Shown here one piece after another: positions 1 through 11,391 of a DNA stretch of 64,000 nt (the first letter of the stretch is position 1; every line of letters begins with the position of its first letter). This stretch comes from JAMXLO01 sp963696645. GTDB lineage: Bacteria; Pseudomonadota; Alphaproteobacteria; Acetobacterales; Acetobacteraceae. The stretch is from assembly GCA_963696645.1 (NCBI GenBank), contig CAVOKY010000005.1, positions 1,860,001-1,924,000 on the forward strand. The letters run 5' to 3'. Below the pieces are notes generated by a model. That model worked only from the letters and a program-made list of their open reading frames with translations, searched no databases and had not been told where the DNA came from. Made by a program: the position numbers and the translations under genes.

Positions 1-517
1 GACCGGGCGGTCGGTGCACCCACCAGTCCGCCGGGGAGCCGCGCAACTCCACCGACCCCTCGCGCACAGCGCCGAGCTTTTCCGCCACCCGGATGGAACG
101 CGCGTTGTCCGGCCGGATGAAGCTCGCCAGCCGGGCAAAGCCGTGCGTTGCGAACGCCCAGTCGCGTGCCGCCCGCGCCGCTTCGGTGGCCAGGCCGCGG
201 CCCCAGAACGGTTGGTCAAGCGCGTAGCCAAGCTCGGGTTCCGGCCATTCCAGCGGGTGCAGGATGCCTGCCCAGCCAGCGCAACGTCCGTCGGCTTCGA
301 TCGCGAACATCCCATAACCGCGCAGGCGCCACTGGCCGAGTACGCGTTCCATCAGTCCCCAGGTTTCCGCGCGGCTCAGCAGATTGCCACTGCCCAGAAA
401 TCGGCGCACCTCGGCATTTGCCTGCATCGCCGCGAATGCATCCAGATCGCTGGCGCGGATTGCCCTCAGCGCGAGGCGCTCAGTGTGCAGCGCGGGTATC
501 TCGAATGTCGGGTTCAT
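1..517 (-). CDS. GNAT N-acetyltransferase, RimJ/RimL type (3' end outside window)
   Basis: Reads leftward from an ATG at 517 and stays open for 172 codons to the first base, so probably only a few C-terminal residues are missing (family members are about 170-190 residues). The start MNPTFEIPALHTERLALR carries the TERLxLR motif that opens RimJ/RimL-like acetyltransferases. The acetyl-CoA loop is seen as FWGRGLATEAARA, followed by the C-terminal element RPDNARSIRVAEKLGA. Enzymes of this family acetylate protein N-termini or small amines in the cytoplasm; the substrate cannot be read from sequence. It is divergent from selA, with about 20 bases between the two start codons, and no functional link is evident. 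Confidence 0.88.
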   Translation of the reverse strand, partial: MNPTFEIPALHTERLALRAIRASDLDAFAAMQANAEVRRFLGSGNLLSRAETWGLMERVLGQWRLRGYGMFAIEADGRCAGWAGILHPLEWPEPELGYALDQPFWGRGLATEAARAARDWAFATHGFARLASFIRPDNARSIRVAEKLGAVREGSVELRGSPADWWVHRPPG

Positions 518-538
518 GCGCCCTAGCATGCCGCCGAC

Positions 539-1909
539 ATGCCCCGGTCCACCAGTCCTCTGCCCTCGCTCGATGCATTACTGCGGTCCCCGGCCGCCGA
601 ACTCCTGCTTGCCCGCTTCGGCCGAGTGGCCACCGCAGCGGCTCTGCGACGGGAACTGGCGGCCTGTCGTGCCGCCCGTGCATTCCCGACGCCGCCCGCC
701 GCCATCCTGGACGCTGCGGCGGACGCGTTGGCACGGCGTTTCGCAGCCTCGCAGCGGCCGGTGTTCAACCTGACCGGCACCGTGTTGCACACCAATCTGG
801 GCCGCGCGCCGTTGCCGCCGGAGGCAGCTGCCGCCGCTGCCGAAGCGCTCGCGTCGGCCACGACGCTGGAGTTCGACCTGGCCACCGGGCGGCGCGGCGA
901 ACGCGACGAGCATGTCGGTCGGCTGCTGCGCGAGATCACCGGCGCGGAAGCCGTCACCGTGGTCAACAACAATGCCGCCGCGGTGTTGCTGATCCTCAAT
1001 ACGCTGGCGCTGGGCCGGCAGGTGCCGGTCTCGCGCGGCGAGCTGATCGAGATCGGCGGTGCGTTTCGCATCCCTGAGATCATGGCCCGCTCCGGCGCCG
1101 TCCTGCGCGAGGTCGGCACCACGAATCGGACCCACGCCCGCGACTTCCAGGCCGCAATCGGGCCGGAGACGGCGCTGCTGATGCGGGTGCACCAGGCGAA
1201 CTATGCCATCGAAGGCTTCACCGCCGCCGTGCCACCGGCTGAACTGGCCGCGATTGCCCACGCGGCGGGTCTGCCGCTGGTGGAGGACCTCGGCAGCGGC
1301 AGCCTGGTGGACCTCGCCGCCTGGGGGCTGCCGCATGAGCCGACGCCACAGGAGTTGCTGGCGGCCGGCGCCGATCTGGTGAGTTTCTCCGGCGACAAGC
1401 TGCTTGGGGGACCGCAGGCTGGCCTGATCGTGGGTCACGCCGAATTGATAAAACGCATCAACGCCAATCCGCTGAAGCGTGCCCTGCGCGTGGACAAGGG
1501 GCGGTTGGCGGCGCTCGAGCAGGTGCTGCTGCTCTACCTGGATCCCGAGCGTCTGGCTGATAGGCTGCCGACGTTGCGGTTGCTGACGCGGTCGGCGGCC
1601 GAGATCAGGGTGTGCGCGGAGCGGGTCGCCGCGGCGGTTCGTGCGAAGTGGCCAAGGCGCGCCGTGTCAGTGGATGCCTGCCACAGCCAGATCGGCTCCG
1701 GCGCCTTGCCGGTCGATCTGCTGCATTCGTTCGCCGTCACCGTGCAAGGCGAAAACCTCGAATTGCTCGCTGCGGGCCTGCGCAACCTGCAGCGCCCGGT
1801 AATCGGACGGCTGAACGCGGGCAAGATGTGGTTGGACTGCCGCTGCCTGGAACCGGCGGATGAAGCGTTATTCATTGGCGAATTGCCGCTATGGCCGGAT
1901 ACTCGCTGA
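539..1909 (+). CDS. selA: L-seryl-tRNA(Sec) selenium transferase SelA
   Basis: PLP enzyme that converts seryl-tRNA(Sec) to selenocysteinyl-tRNA(Sec) with selenophosphate, the key step of bacterial selenocysteine synthesis. 456 residues, the usual SelA length. Visible motifs: FNLTGTVLHTNLGRAPL near residue 75, VTVVNNNAAAVLL near 140, the glycine-rich GGAFRIPEI and GTTNRTH stretch, and the PLP lysine in SFSGDKLLGG (K287). The ATG at 539 is the only sensible start; no strong ribosome site is visible. The gene ends one base before a tRNA-Sec gene, so the enzyme and its substrate RNA are likely co-transcribed. selB and selD are not in the window. Confidence 0.96.
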   Translation: MPRSTSPLPSLDALLRSPAAELLLARFGRVATAAALRRELAACRAARAFPTPPAAILDAAADALARRFAASQRPVFNLTGTVLHTNLGRAPLPPEAAAAAAEALASATTLEFDLATGRRGERDEHVGRLLREITGAEAVTVVNNNAAAVLLILNTLALGRQVPVSRGELIEIGGAFRIPEIMARSGAVLREVGTTNRTHARDFQAAIGPETALLMRVHQANYAIEGFTAAVPPAELAAIAHAAGLPLVEDLGSGSLVDLAAWGLPHEPTPQELLAAGADLVSFSGDKLLGGPQAGLIVGHAELIKRINANPLKRALRVDKGRLAALEQVLLLYLDPERLADRLPTLRLLTRSAAEIRVCAERVAAAVRAKWPRRAVSVDACHSQIGSGALPVDLLHSFAVTVQGENLELLAAGLRNLQRPVIGRLNAGKMWLDCRCLEPADEALFIGELPLWPDTR

Positions 1910-1910
1910 C

Positions 1911-2003
1911 GGAGGAGAAGCAGCTCCGGTGGGCTGGCCGGCCTTCAAAGCCGGTGGGGGCTGCTCGGCGGCTCCGGGTAGGTTCGACTCCTGCTCTCTT
2001 CCG
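1911..2003 (+). tRNA. selC: tRNA-Sec (anticodon TCA)
   Basis: 93-nt selenocysteine tRNA that decodes UGA. The 8-bp acceptor stem GGAGGAGA (1911-1918) pairs with TCTCTTCC (1995-2002) with one G-T wobble. The anticodon loop CTTCAAA (1943-1949) has anticodon TCA at 1945-1947. A long variable arm (about GGGGGCTGCTCGGCGGCTCC) and the T-loop block GGTTCGACTCC follow. The 8-bp acceptor, extended variable arm and TCA anticodon identify tRNA-Sec rather than tRNA-Ser. The discriminator is G2003. The next bases are CCG, so CCA is not fully encoded and must be added or trimmed. It begins one base after the selA stop codon. Confidence 0.95.
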
Positions 2004-2023
2004 CCGTCTGTGGCTGACTTGCA

Positions 2024-2054
2024 GGGCATGTTGCAACCCGGCAACACTGTGCCC
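2024..2054 (+). terminator. Hairpin after tRNA-Sec (possible terminator or processing site)
   Basis: Imperfect stem GGGCA-TGTTGC (2024-2034) with GCAACA-(CTG)-TGCCC (2041-2054), 20 bases after the tRNA. No real T-run follows (only GAAAACCTTTG), so it is weak as an intrinsic terminator. Confidence 0.3.
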
Positions 2055-2183
2055 GAAAACCTTTGCCCCCCCTCGCGTTGCGGGAGATCTCGGTCTATGG
2101 TTGGTTGATCGAAAGGGCGTATTGCGCAACCTGACGAAACCCGTAGTGCGCCGCTGGCGCCGGAAGAACTGAGGAGAGAGCAA

Positions 2184-3335
2184 ATGAAGCTTCGGAGTGC
2201 ACTTCTGGCGGCCACGGTCGTGGCGATGCCCTTCGCGGCGAGTGCGCAGCCAGTTACTGGCCTGTATGTTGGTCTTGGCGCTGGTGTCGGGATCACGCAA
2301 CAGGAGGAGGTCAAGAACCTTTCGTTCCCGACGCTCGCACCGCTCGGCAGCGGAATTTCCACGTCAGGCAACCTGAACGGCGGCAATCCTGGCTTTGCCG
2401 GCGTTGTGTCGGTGGGCTGGGGCTTCGGCAACGGGCTGCGCGCCGAAATCGAGGGTAACTATCGCTACAACCACATTTCCGGCGTGACCGGCTTCAATTC
2501 AACTGCCGGCACCCTCGCCGGCGGCTCGAATGAAGAGAAGTTCGGCGGCATGGTCAACGCCCTGTATGACTTCAACGGCGTTGTGCCCTGGATGGTGCCG
2601 TATATTGGCGCCGGCGTGGGCTATGTTGGGGTCAACGACAACTACCACTTCTACAATTCGGCGGCGGTCCCCAGCACGGCAATCGGCGCTGGTGCTCTGA
2701 GGGTCGCAGGACAGAGCACGGTCGGCACATTCGCATACCAGGCGATTCTGGGTGCTGCGTTCCCAATGCCGGCGGTTCCCGGTCTCGCGATCACGACGGA
2801 GTACCGCTTCCTCGGCACGACCGGCAATCGGTCGATCGACGGCGTGGCCACCGCCAATGTCGCGGCCCGCAATTTCTCCACGCCCGCGAGAGTGCAATTC
2901 GGTCCGACCTATAATCACGCGTTCCTGGTCGGCCTGCGCTATAACTTCGGCGTAGCACCGCCGCCGCCGCCGCCGGCACCCGCGGCCGTTCCGGCGCAGG
3001 CTCCTGCTCGCTCGTACCTGGTGTTCTTCGATTGGGACAAGGCGACACTGACCGATCGGGCGCGCCAGATCATCAGCGAAGCAGCGCATAACTCGACACA
3101 AGTGCAGTACACGAGGATCGAGGTGAACGGTTATACCGATACCTCCGGCACGCCACAGTACAACATGGGCCTGTCGATTCGTCGTGCGAAGGCGGTGCAG
3201 GCCGAGCTGATCCGCGATGGCGTGCCCGCCAATGCGATCGCGATCCAGGGCTTCGGCGACACGCATCTGCTGGTTCCCACGGGACCTGGCGTGCGCGAGC
3301 CGCAGAACCGCCGCGTCGAGATCATCATCCGCTGA
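2184..3335 (+). CDS. OmpA-family outer membrane protein (first of tandem pair)
   Basis: 383 residues. Cleavable signal peptide (MKLRSALLAATVVAMP.. ending ASA-QP), an N-terminal OmpA-like beta-barrel of about 230 residues with alternating Gly/aromatic strands (YIGAGVGYVGVNDNYHF, AITTEYRFLG), a proline-rich linker (APPPPPPAPAAVPAQAPA), and a C-terminal OmpA/MotB peptidoglycan-binding domain. The latter has FDWDKATLTDRA, NGYTDTSGTPQYNMGLSIRRA and the conserved NRRVEI near the end. The barrel sits in the outer membrane and the C-terminal domain grips peptidoglycan. A good ribosome site (GAGGAGAG) lies 7 bases before the ATG. It is followed by an intrinsic terminator and a close paralogue with a nearly identical C-terminal domain, evidence of tandem duplication. 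Confidence 0.93.
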   Translation: MKLRSALLAATVVAMPFAASAQPVTGLYVGLGAGVGITQQEEVKNLSFPTLAPLGSGISTSGNLNGGNPGFAGVVSVGWGFGNGLRAEIEGNYRYNHISGVTGFNSTAGTLAGGSNEEKFGGMVNALYDFNGVVPWMVPYIGAGVGYVGVNDNYHFYNSAAVPSTAIGAGALRVAGQSTVGTFAYQAILGAAFPMPAVPGLAITTEYRFLGTTGNRSIDGVATANVAARNFSTPARVQFGPTYNHAFLVGLRYNFGVAPPPPPPAPAAVPAQAPARSYLVFFDWDKATLTDRARQIISEAAHNSTQVQYTRIEVNGYTDTSGTPQYNMGLSIRRAKAVQAELIRDGVPANAIAIQGFGDTHLLVPTGPGVREPQNRRVEIIIR

Positions 3336-3368
3336 TCATCGGCGGCCTGCTGTCGACGACAACGGATT

Positions 3369-3392
3369 GGGGCGCCCCGTGGCGCCCCTTTT
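3369..3392 (+). terminator. Intrinsic terminator between the two ompA-like genes
   Basis: Perfect 8-bp stem GGGGCGCC (3369-3376), loop CCGT, GGCGCCCC (3381-3388), then TTTT. It lies 34 bases after the first porin stop and would limit read-through into the second copy. Confidence 0.8.
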
Positions 3393-3419
3393 CGTTCCGG
3401 CAAGAGGAGGACAAGGCAC

Positions 3420-4490
3420 ATGCGGCTCCGTAACGTATTGCTGGCATTGGCTCTTCTTGCTGTGCCGATGGTCGCCCGGGCCCAGCCGTTCCAGGGCCTC
3501 TATATTGGCGCCGGCGCCGGCTACAACCTGCCAGAGAACGTCGGTACCGGCAGCAGCGTGCAGGTCAAGCCCCACGGCGGCTTCGCCGGCCTCGGCAGTA
3601 TTGGCTACGGTCTCGGCAATGGGTTCCGCTTCGAGCTGGAAGGCAACTACCGGGAGGCGCCGCTGCACGAAAGCAGCTCGCTCTACAGCACCAGCGGTAC
3701 GCTGCACACGTATGGCGCAATGGCAAACGTGCTGTTCGATCTCGATATCGGCCTGCCGTGGCTGTACCCGTATATCGGCGGCGGCGTCGGCTATGCCTGG
3801 ACCAACGTCAACCGCACAGTGGCCTTCACGCCCGCCGCTTTTCCGTCGCTTAGCCAGAACTTCAACCAGACGGAAGGCAATTTCGCGTTCCAGGCCATCG
3901 GTGGATTGTCGTTCCCAATACCCAATGTTCCCGGCCTGTCGATCACTTCCGAATATCGATTCTTCGGCATACCGGGCAGCGAAACCTTCAACGGCAATCT
4001 GGTGACCTCCGTCGGCGGAGCGCCCGTGGTTGGTGCCGCCCATATGAAGCTGGATGGCCAGTACAACCACAGCTTCCTGCTGGGCGTTCGTTATGCCTTC
4101 AACGTCGCCCCGCCGCCACCGCCGCCGGCACCAGCGGCCGCTATTCCGGCGCAGGCGCCCACGCGCTCGTACCTGGTGTTCTTCGACTGGGACAAAGCGA
4201 CGTTGACCGATCGCGCCCGACAGATCATCAAGGATGCCGCCGACAACTCGACCAAGGTGCAGTACACGCGGATCGAGGTTAATGGCTACACAGACACATC
4301 CGGCACGCCGCAATACAACCAGGGCCTGTCGGTGCGCCGAGCTCGGGCGGTGCAGGCCGAACTGGTACGCGACGGTGTGCCGCAGAACGCCATCACCATC
4401 CAGGGATTTGGCGATACGCATCTGTTGGTGCCGACCGGTCCCGGTGTCCGCGAGCCGCAGAACCGCAGAGTTGAGATCATCATCCACTGA
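3420..4490 (+). CDS. OmpA-family outer membrane protein (second of tandem pair)
   Basis: 356 residues and the same architecture as the upstream gene: signal peptide ending ARA-QP, beta-barrel with Gly-rich strands (YIGAGAGYNLPENVG, SITSEYRFFG), proline linker (APPPPPPAPAAAIPAQAP) and OmpA-type peptidoglycan-binding domain (FDWDKATLTDRARQIIKDA, NGYTDTSGTPQYNQGLSVRRA). Its C-terminal 130 residues differ from the first copy at only a few positions, while the barrels have diverged, suggesting selection for different surface loops. The ribosome site AAGAGGAGG precedes the ATG. Its 3' end overlaps the likely TTG start of the downstream lipoprotein gene. Confidence 0.93.
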   Translation: MRLRNVLLALALLAVPMVARAQPFQGLYIGAGAGYNLPENVGTGSSVQVKPHGGFAGLGSIGYGLGNGFRFELEGNYREAPLHESSSLYSTSGTLHTYGAMANVLFDLDIGLPWLYPYIGGGVGYAWTNVNRTVAFTPAAFPSLSQNFNQTEGNFAFQAIGGLSFPIPNVPGLSITSEYRFFGIPGSETFNGNLVTSVGGAPVVGAAHMKLDGQYNHSFLLGVRYAFNVAPPPPPPAPAAAIPAQAPTRSYLVFFDWDKATLTDRARQIIKDAADNSTKVQYTRIEVNGYTDTSGTPQYNQGLSVRRARAVQAELVRDGVPQNAITIQGFGDTHLLVPTGPGVREPQNRRVEIIIH

Positions 4491-5144
4491 AGTATCGCAT
4501 CCGGCAACGCATGTCGTTCGGCGCAGTGCCGGTGCGCTCGCCGCTACGGCGCTTCTGCTGGCCGGCTGCGCCAAGCCGCCACCGCAAGTGGTCAGCCCGG
4601 AACCATCCGTTACCGCGGTGGTCCCGAGTGTGCCTCCGCCGCGCCAGGTGGTCCACACCAACTGGACATTCTCATCGGGGACTGACGAATGTGTCGCTGT
4701 CGCCGCTGGTGGTGGCACGTCATTGCGGGTGACGGTTCGCCCTGATGCACCGATCGGTCTCAGCCTGTCACTGACCGCCCAGCTGCAACAGCGTCTGGCA
4801 CCGCATATCGCAATCCCGCTCCGATTCTCCGGCTCGGCCGGTCGCTGGCAGGTCTCGGCGCAACAGACTGCCAACCATCAACTGGCCGTAACCCTTGGTT
4901 CGGGCGATGCTGCACTGAGCCGCGTCCTGGTGCTGCTCAGCGGCGGCGAACTTGATGTCGCAAACCCGGATCGGGTGATTCTATCCCTGGTGATTGCGCC
5001 ATCCGACTCGGCGGGACAGCTTTGGTTTGATCTGTACTCGTCACAAGATGATATGAGCGTCAATTGCGCATCCGGGCTGACCGCAATGAAACCAGGTCGT
5101 AGCCTTCGCCGGCCGCGTTGCCGGTCGCTCGAATGGAGCCTGCG

Positions 5145-5148
<4 letters not shown>
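4471..5148 (+). CDS. Predicted lipoprotein of unknown function
   Basis: No family was recognised. The reading frame contains a lipoprotein signal, RRSAGALAATALLLAGC, with lipobox LAGC, then a proline-rich stretch (KPPPQVVSPEPSVTAVVPSV) and a beta-rich C-terminal region of about 170 residues. There is no ATG before the lipobox in this frame. The best start is TTG at 4471, inside the end of the preceding ompA-like gene; a GTG about 27 bases further upstream is the alternative. The stop TGA (5146-5148) overlaps a GTG start of the kinase gene. The overlaps on both sides suggest translational coupling, and the product is probably anchored in the outer membrane or exposed in the periplasm next to the kinase sensor domain. 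Confidence 0.7.
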
Positions 5149-8423
<3,275 letters not shown>

Positions 8424-8441
8424 TACACGCACCCGGTTGTA

Positions 8442-9842
8442 TTACATAGACTGCGGCTGGCGGACGCGTAGCATGCTGAGCACCATGGCAATGCCGGCAA
8501 ACGATGCTGCCATGGCAATGGCGCCCCTGGTGCCCAGCGCGATCGCGTCCGGTCCGCCGTGCGTCAGTCCGAACACCAGGGCCACCAACGCGCTACCCGT
8601 AGTCTGGCCGAGCAGGCGCGAAGTGGACAGCATGCCGCTGCCGGCGCCGGCTCGCTCACGCGGCGCACTGGCGATCATCAGCCGGTTGTTGGGCGACTGA
8701 AAGAAACCGAATCCGATGCCACATACGGCGAGCCGCCATGCCACGTCGATCCGTGTTGGCGGTTCCGGCATGAACAGCACCAGCAGCAGACCTGATGTCA
8801 TCACCGCAAGGCCGAGCCCGCCGAGCAGTCCGGCCGAATGTCGATCCGCCAAACGGCCGGCGATCGGCGCCATGATCACCAGGGCAGCAGGCCAGGGCGT
8901 GATCAGCACGCCGACCTCGATCGGCGACAATCCGCTAACGGACTGAAAATAGAACGGCAGCGCCACGAATGCGATAAGCTGTGCGGCGTGTGCGCAGATC
9001 GCCGTGGCGACCGACAATGCGAATATCGGGCGGCGGAACAGATCGACCGGAAGCATCGGTGCGGTCAGCGTGAACTGGCGTTGCACGAAGAGCCAGCCAA
9101 CGACGATGCTGACAGTGAATTCCATCAGTATCGAGGCGGGTGCCTGGCCGCGGCCGATGCCATCCAGCGCGGTGATGAACAGGCCGAACGTCACGGCGTT
9201 CAGCACTGCGCTCAGCGGATCGAACGGATGGCCGGTGAGCGGGGTTTTCGGCAGGAAGCGGTGTGCCAATAGCAGCGCCAGCACGCCGGCCGGCACCTGC
9301 AACGCGAACAGCCAGGGCCATGACAGCACCGACATGATCGCTGCCGCTACCGATGGTCCCGCGGCAGCCGATCCCGCGACGATCAGTGCATTGAAGCCGA
9401 TGCCGCGGCCAAGTGCATTGCGCGGGTAGATGAAGCGGACCAGCGCGCCGTTCACGCTCATGATGCCGGCGCCGCCGAAGCCTTGCAGCACGCGCCCGAT
9501 CACCAGCACCGGCAGCGATGGCGCGACTGCACACAGCAGCGATGCGACGGTGTAGACCGTGAGGCCCCAGATATAGACGCGTCGATGGCCATGGATGTCG
9601 CCCATCGAGGCGAATGGCAGCAGCGTAACGGTAACCGCAAGTTGGTAGGCGTTCACCACCCAGATCGAGGCGGCAGGCGTGACATCCATGTCGCGGGCGA
9701 TGGTGGGCAGCGCGATGTTGGCGATCGAGGTGACCAGCACCGACATGCTGACCGCGATGGCGACGGCGAGCATGGCCCGCCACCGGTCCCGCGGCGGCAG
9801 CCCATCGGTGACCTCCATTTCGCTTATTCGCATGCGGCGCAT
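8442..9842 (-). CDS. MFS drug/metabolite exporter, DHA2 (EmrB/QacA-like) family
   Basis: About 466 residues, almost entirely hydrophobic, consistent with 14 transmembrane helices of the proton-driven DHA2 exporters. Motifs: NIALPTIARDM in helix 1, the loop motif GDIHGHRRVYIWG between helices 2 and 3, and the antiporter motif GRVLQGFGGAGIMSVNGALV. The start is uncertain: ATGs at 9842, 9833 and 9818 are all in frame and none has a good ribosome site; the shortest still leaves about 12 residues before helix 1. The gene is divergent from the thioesterase-like gene with about 50 bases between starts, so the two share a promoter region. The exported substrate is unknown. Confidence 0.9.
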   Translation of the reverse strand: MRRMRISEMEVTDGLPPRDRWRAMLAVAIAVSMSVLVTSIANIALPTIARDMDVTPAASIWVVNAYQLAVTVTLLPFASMGDIHGHRRVYIWGLTVYTVASLLCAVAPSLPVLVIGRVLQGFGGAGIMSVNGALVRFIYPRNALGRGIGFNALIVAGSAAAGPSVAAAIMSVLSWPWLFALQVPAGVLALLLAHRFLPKTPLTGHPFDPLSAVLNAVTFGLFITALDGIGRGQAPASILMEFTVSIVVGWLFVQRQFTLTAPMLPVDLFRRPIFALSVATAICAHAAQLIAFVALPFYFQSVSGLSPIEVGVLITPWPAALVIMAPIAGRLADRHSAGLLGGLGLAVMTSGLLLVLFMPEPPTRIDVAWRLAVCGIGFGFFQSPNNRLMIASAPRERAGAGSGMLSTSRLLGQTTGSALVALVFGLTHGGPDAIALGTRGAIAMAASFAGIAMVLSMLRVRQPQSM

Positions 9843-9893
9843 CCGGTACTGTGTGTGCTTGACCCCGTGCCGCTTCGTCAACAAGCTGGCGGG

Positions 9894-10367
9894 ATGGAAT
9901 TGCCGGTGTTCGAAGGCGTGGTCCTGCCGGAGTGGATCGATGCCAATGGCCATATGAACATGGCTTATTATGTCGTGTTGTTCGACCAGGCAACGGACCT
10001 CATGTACGAGACCCTGGGTGTTGGCCAGTCGTACCGCGAAGCCACGGGCAACTCGACGTTCACGGCTGAGACGCACACGTTGTATGAACGCGAGATGCGC
10101 GTTGGCGAGCGAGTGCGTGTGACGTTGCATCTGTTGGCTGTGGATGCCAAGCGCCTGCACTATTTCCTCGAGATGTTCCACGCCGAAGGTGGCCACCGCG
10201 TCGCCGCGCAGGAGCTTCTTGGCTTGCACATCGATCTGTCGGTGCGCCGCGTGGCGCCGATGCCCTTGGAGCTTTGCGCTGCAATACAGGCAGTGGTGCG
10301 CGCGCATGCCGCCAAGCCGCTGCCCAACGGTGTCGGCCGGCGGATTGCAATGCGGGATGACGGTTAG
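9894..10367 (+). CDS. Thioesterase-like (hotdog fold) protein
   Basis: 157 residues from ATG 9894. The hotdog signature of 4-hydroxybenzoyl-CoA-thioesterase-like proteins is visible: EWIDANGHMNMAYYVVLFDQA near the N-terminus (an Asp and the NGHMN turn form the acyl-CoA site), a central strand TAETHTLYEREMRVGERVRV, and EMFHAEGGHRVAAQE. It is likely to hydrolyse an acyl-CoA in the cytoplasm; similar proteins occur in carnitine and fatty-acid metabolism. It is divergent from the exporter gene and followed by a large inverted repeat. The upstream reading frame is open but has no better start. Confidence 0.82.
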   Translation: MELPVFEGVVLPEWIDANGHMNMAYYVVLFDQATDLMYETLGVGQSYREATGNSTFTAETHTLYEREMRVGERVRVTLHLLAVDAKRLHYFLEMFHAEGGHRVAAQELLGLHIDLSVRRVAPMPLELCAAIQAVVRAHAAKPLPNGVGRRIAMRDDG

Positions 10368-10404
10368 GCTGCGGCTGCGGCTAGGCTACAGCATGGGTTA
10401 GGCT

Positions 10405-10496
10405 GTCATTGCGAGGAGCGCAGCGACGAAGCAGCCCCGGTCCAGTCCGGCGTTACTGGACCGAGATTGCTTCGTCGCTGCGCTTCTCGCAATGAC
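10405..10496. repeat. Dispersed repeat family 1, paired inverted arms (cruciform)
   Basis: A 29-nt arm GTCATTGCGAGGAGCGCAGC.. (10405-10433) is mirrored by 10468-10496 with one mismatch. Inside it sits a second perfect 9-bp inverted repeat, CGGTCCAGT (10438-10446) / ACTGGACCG (10455-10463). The whole can fold into a long two-step hairpin. Single arms of the same sequence recur at 28130-28161 and 41354-41385, always between genes. It resembles the intergenic palindromic repeats common in alphaproteobacteria. Confidence 0.9.
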
Positions 10497-10505
10497 AATC
10501 GGCTT

Positions 10506-11369
10506 TCAACCTCCGAGGAACTTCTCCGTCCAGCTCTTGTAATCGCCGTCGCGCGTCACGCGCTGCATCGTCTCGGCCGATGCGACGCCTTGCAGATCCG
10601 CTGGGCTTCGTCCCTTCGCGCAGCGCCTTCAGCGTGTTGTAGACCGCCTGCACCGCAGCCGAGAACGGCTGGTGTCCTTGCAAGCGCAATACGCACGCGG
10701 CGGCTGGACAGATAGTCGTTGTCCTGCAGCTCGCGACCGCCGCCACCCAGCATCAGCGGCACCTTCACCGCACGCGGAAATCGCATCGAGCTGTTCGCGC
10801 GTCATGCCGCCGGCGAAGAACAGCGCATCGACGCCGGCATCGGCATAGGCCTTGGCACGCGCGATCGCATCCTCGGTGCCGGTCATGCGCGCCGCGCTGG
10901 TGCGGCCGACGATGACGAAGGATGGATCCTCGCGCGCGGCAAGCGCCGCGCGCATCTTGCCGACACCTTCCTCGAGCGAAATCAGGCTGGGCTTCTTCTC
11001 GCCGTAGGTCTTCGGCAGCAGCGTGTCCTCGATGCACATCGCCGCCACGCCGGCGGTTTCCAGTTCCTGCACCGTGCGCATCACGTTCAGCGCATTGCCG
11101 TAGCCATGGTCGGCATCGACCATCAGCGGCAGCTTGCCGGCGCGGTTGATGCGGTACGCCTGTTCGGCGAACTCGGTCAGCGTCAGCACGATCAGATCGG
11201 GCGCGCCGAGCACGGTGAACGATGCGATCGAGCCGGCGAACATGCCGACCTCGAAGCCGAGTTCCTCGGCGATGCGCGCCGAGATCGGATCGAACACCGA
11301 TCCCGGATGCACGCAGCGATCCCCGGCAAGCACGGCCCGAAAGCGTTCACGTCGATTGGTCCAATGCAT
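10506..11369 (-). pseudogene. Isocitrate lyase/PEP mutase superfamily lyase, oxaloacetate-decarboxylase-like (frameshifted here)
   Basis: From ATG 11369 (ribosome site GAGGAAA) the protein begins MHWTNRRERFRAVLAG and shows GSVFDPISARIAEELGF, VDADHGYGNALNVMRTV, the Mg-binding and catalytic stretch IEDTLLPKTYGEK, and EEGVGKMRAALAAREDP. These match the Pseudomonas PA4872-type oxaloacetate decarboxylase branch (oxaloacetate to pyruvate plus CO2) better than true PEP mutases. Reading must shift three times, each removing one base, near 10772, 10682 and 10602. The rebuilt tail reads ..AVKVPLMLGGGG.., GHQPFSAAVQAVYNTLKA.., SWTEKFLGG-stop. No stop codons or missing motifs occur otherwise, so sequence error is more likely than decay. 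It is the last gene of a leftward trio with the ThDP enzyme and the transporter. Confidence 0.8.
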
Positions 11370-11391
11370 GTGCGTTTCCTCCGTTCTTGTC

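Noticed and set aside
3336..4874. 512-codon leftward open frame across the second ompA-like gene
   Set aside because: Antisense shadow of the porin and lipoprotein genes with no signal or motif.
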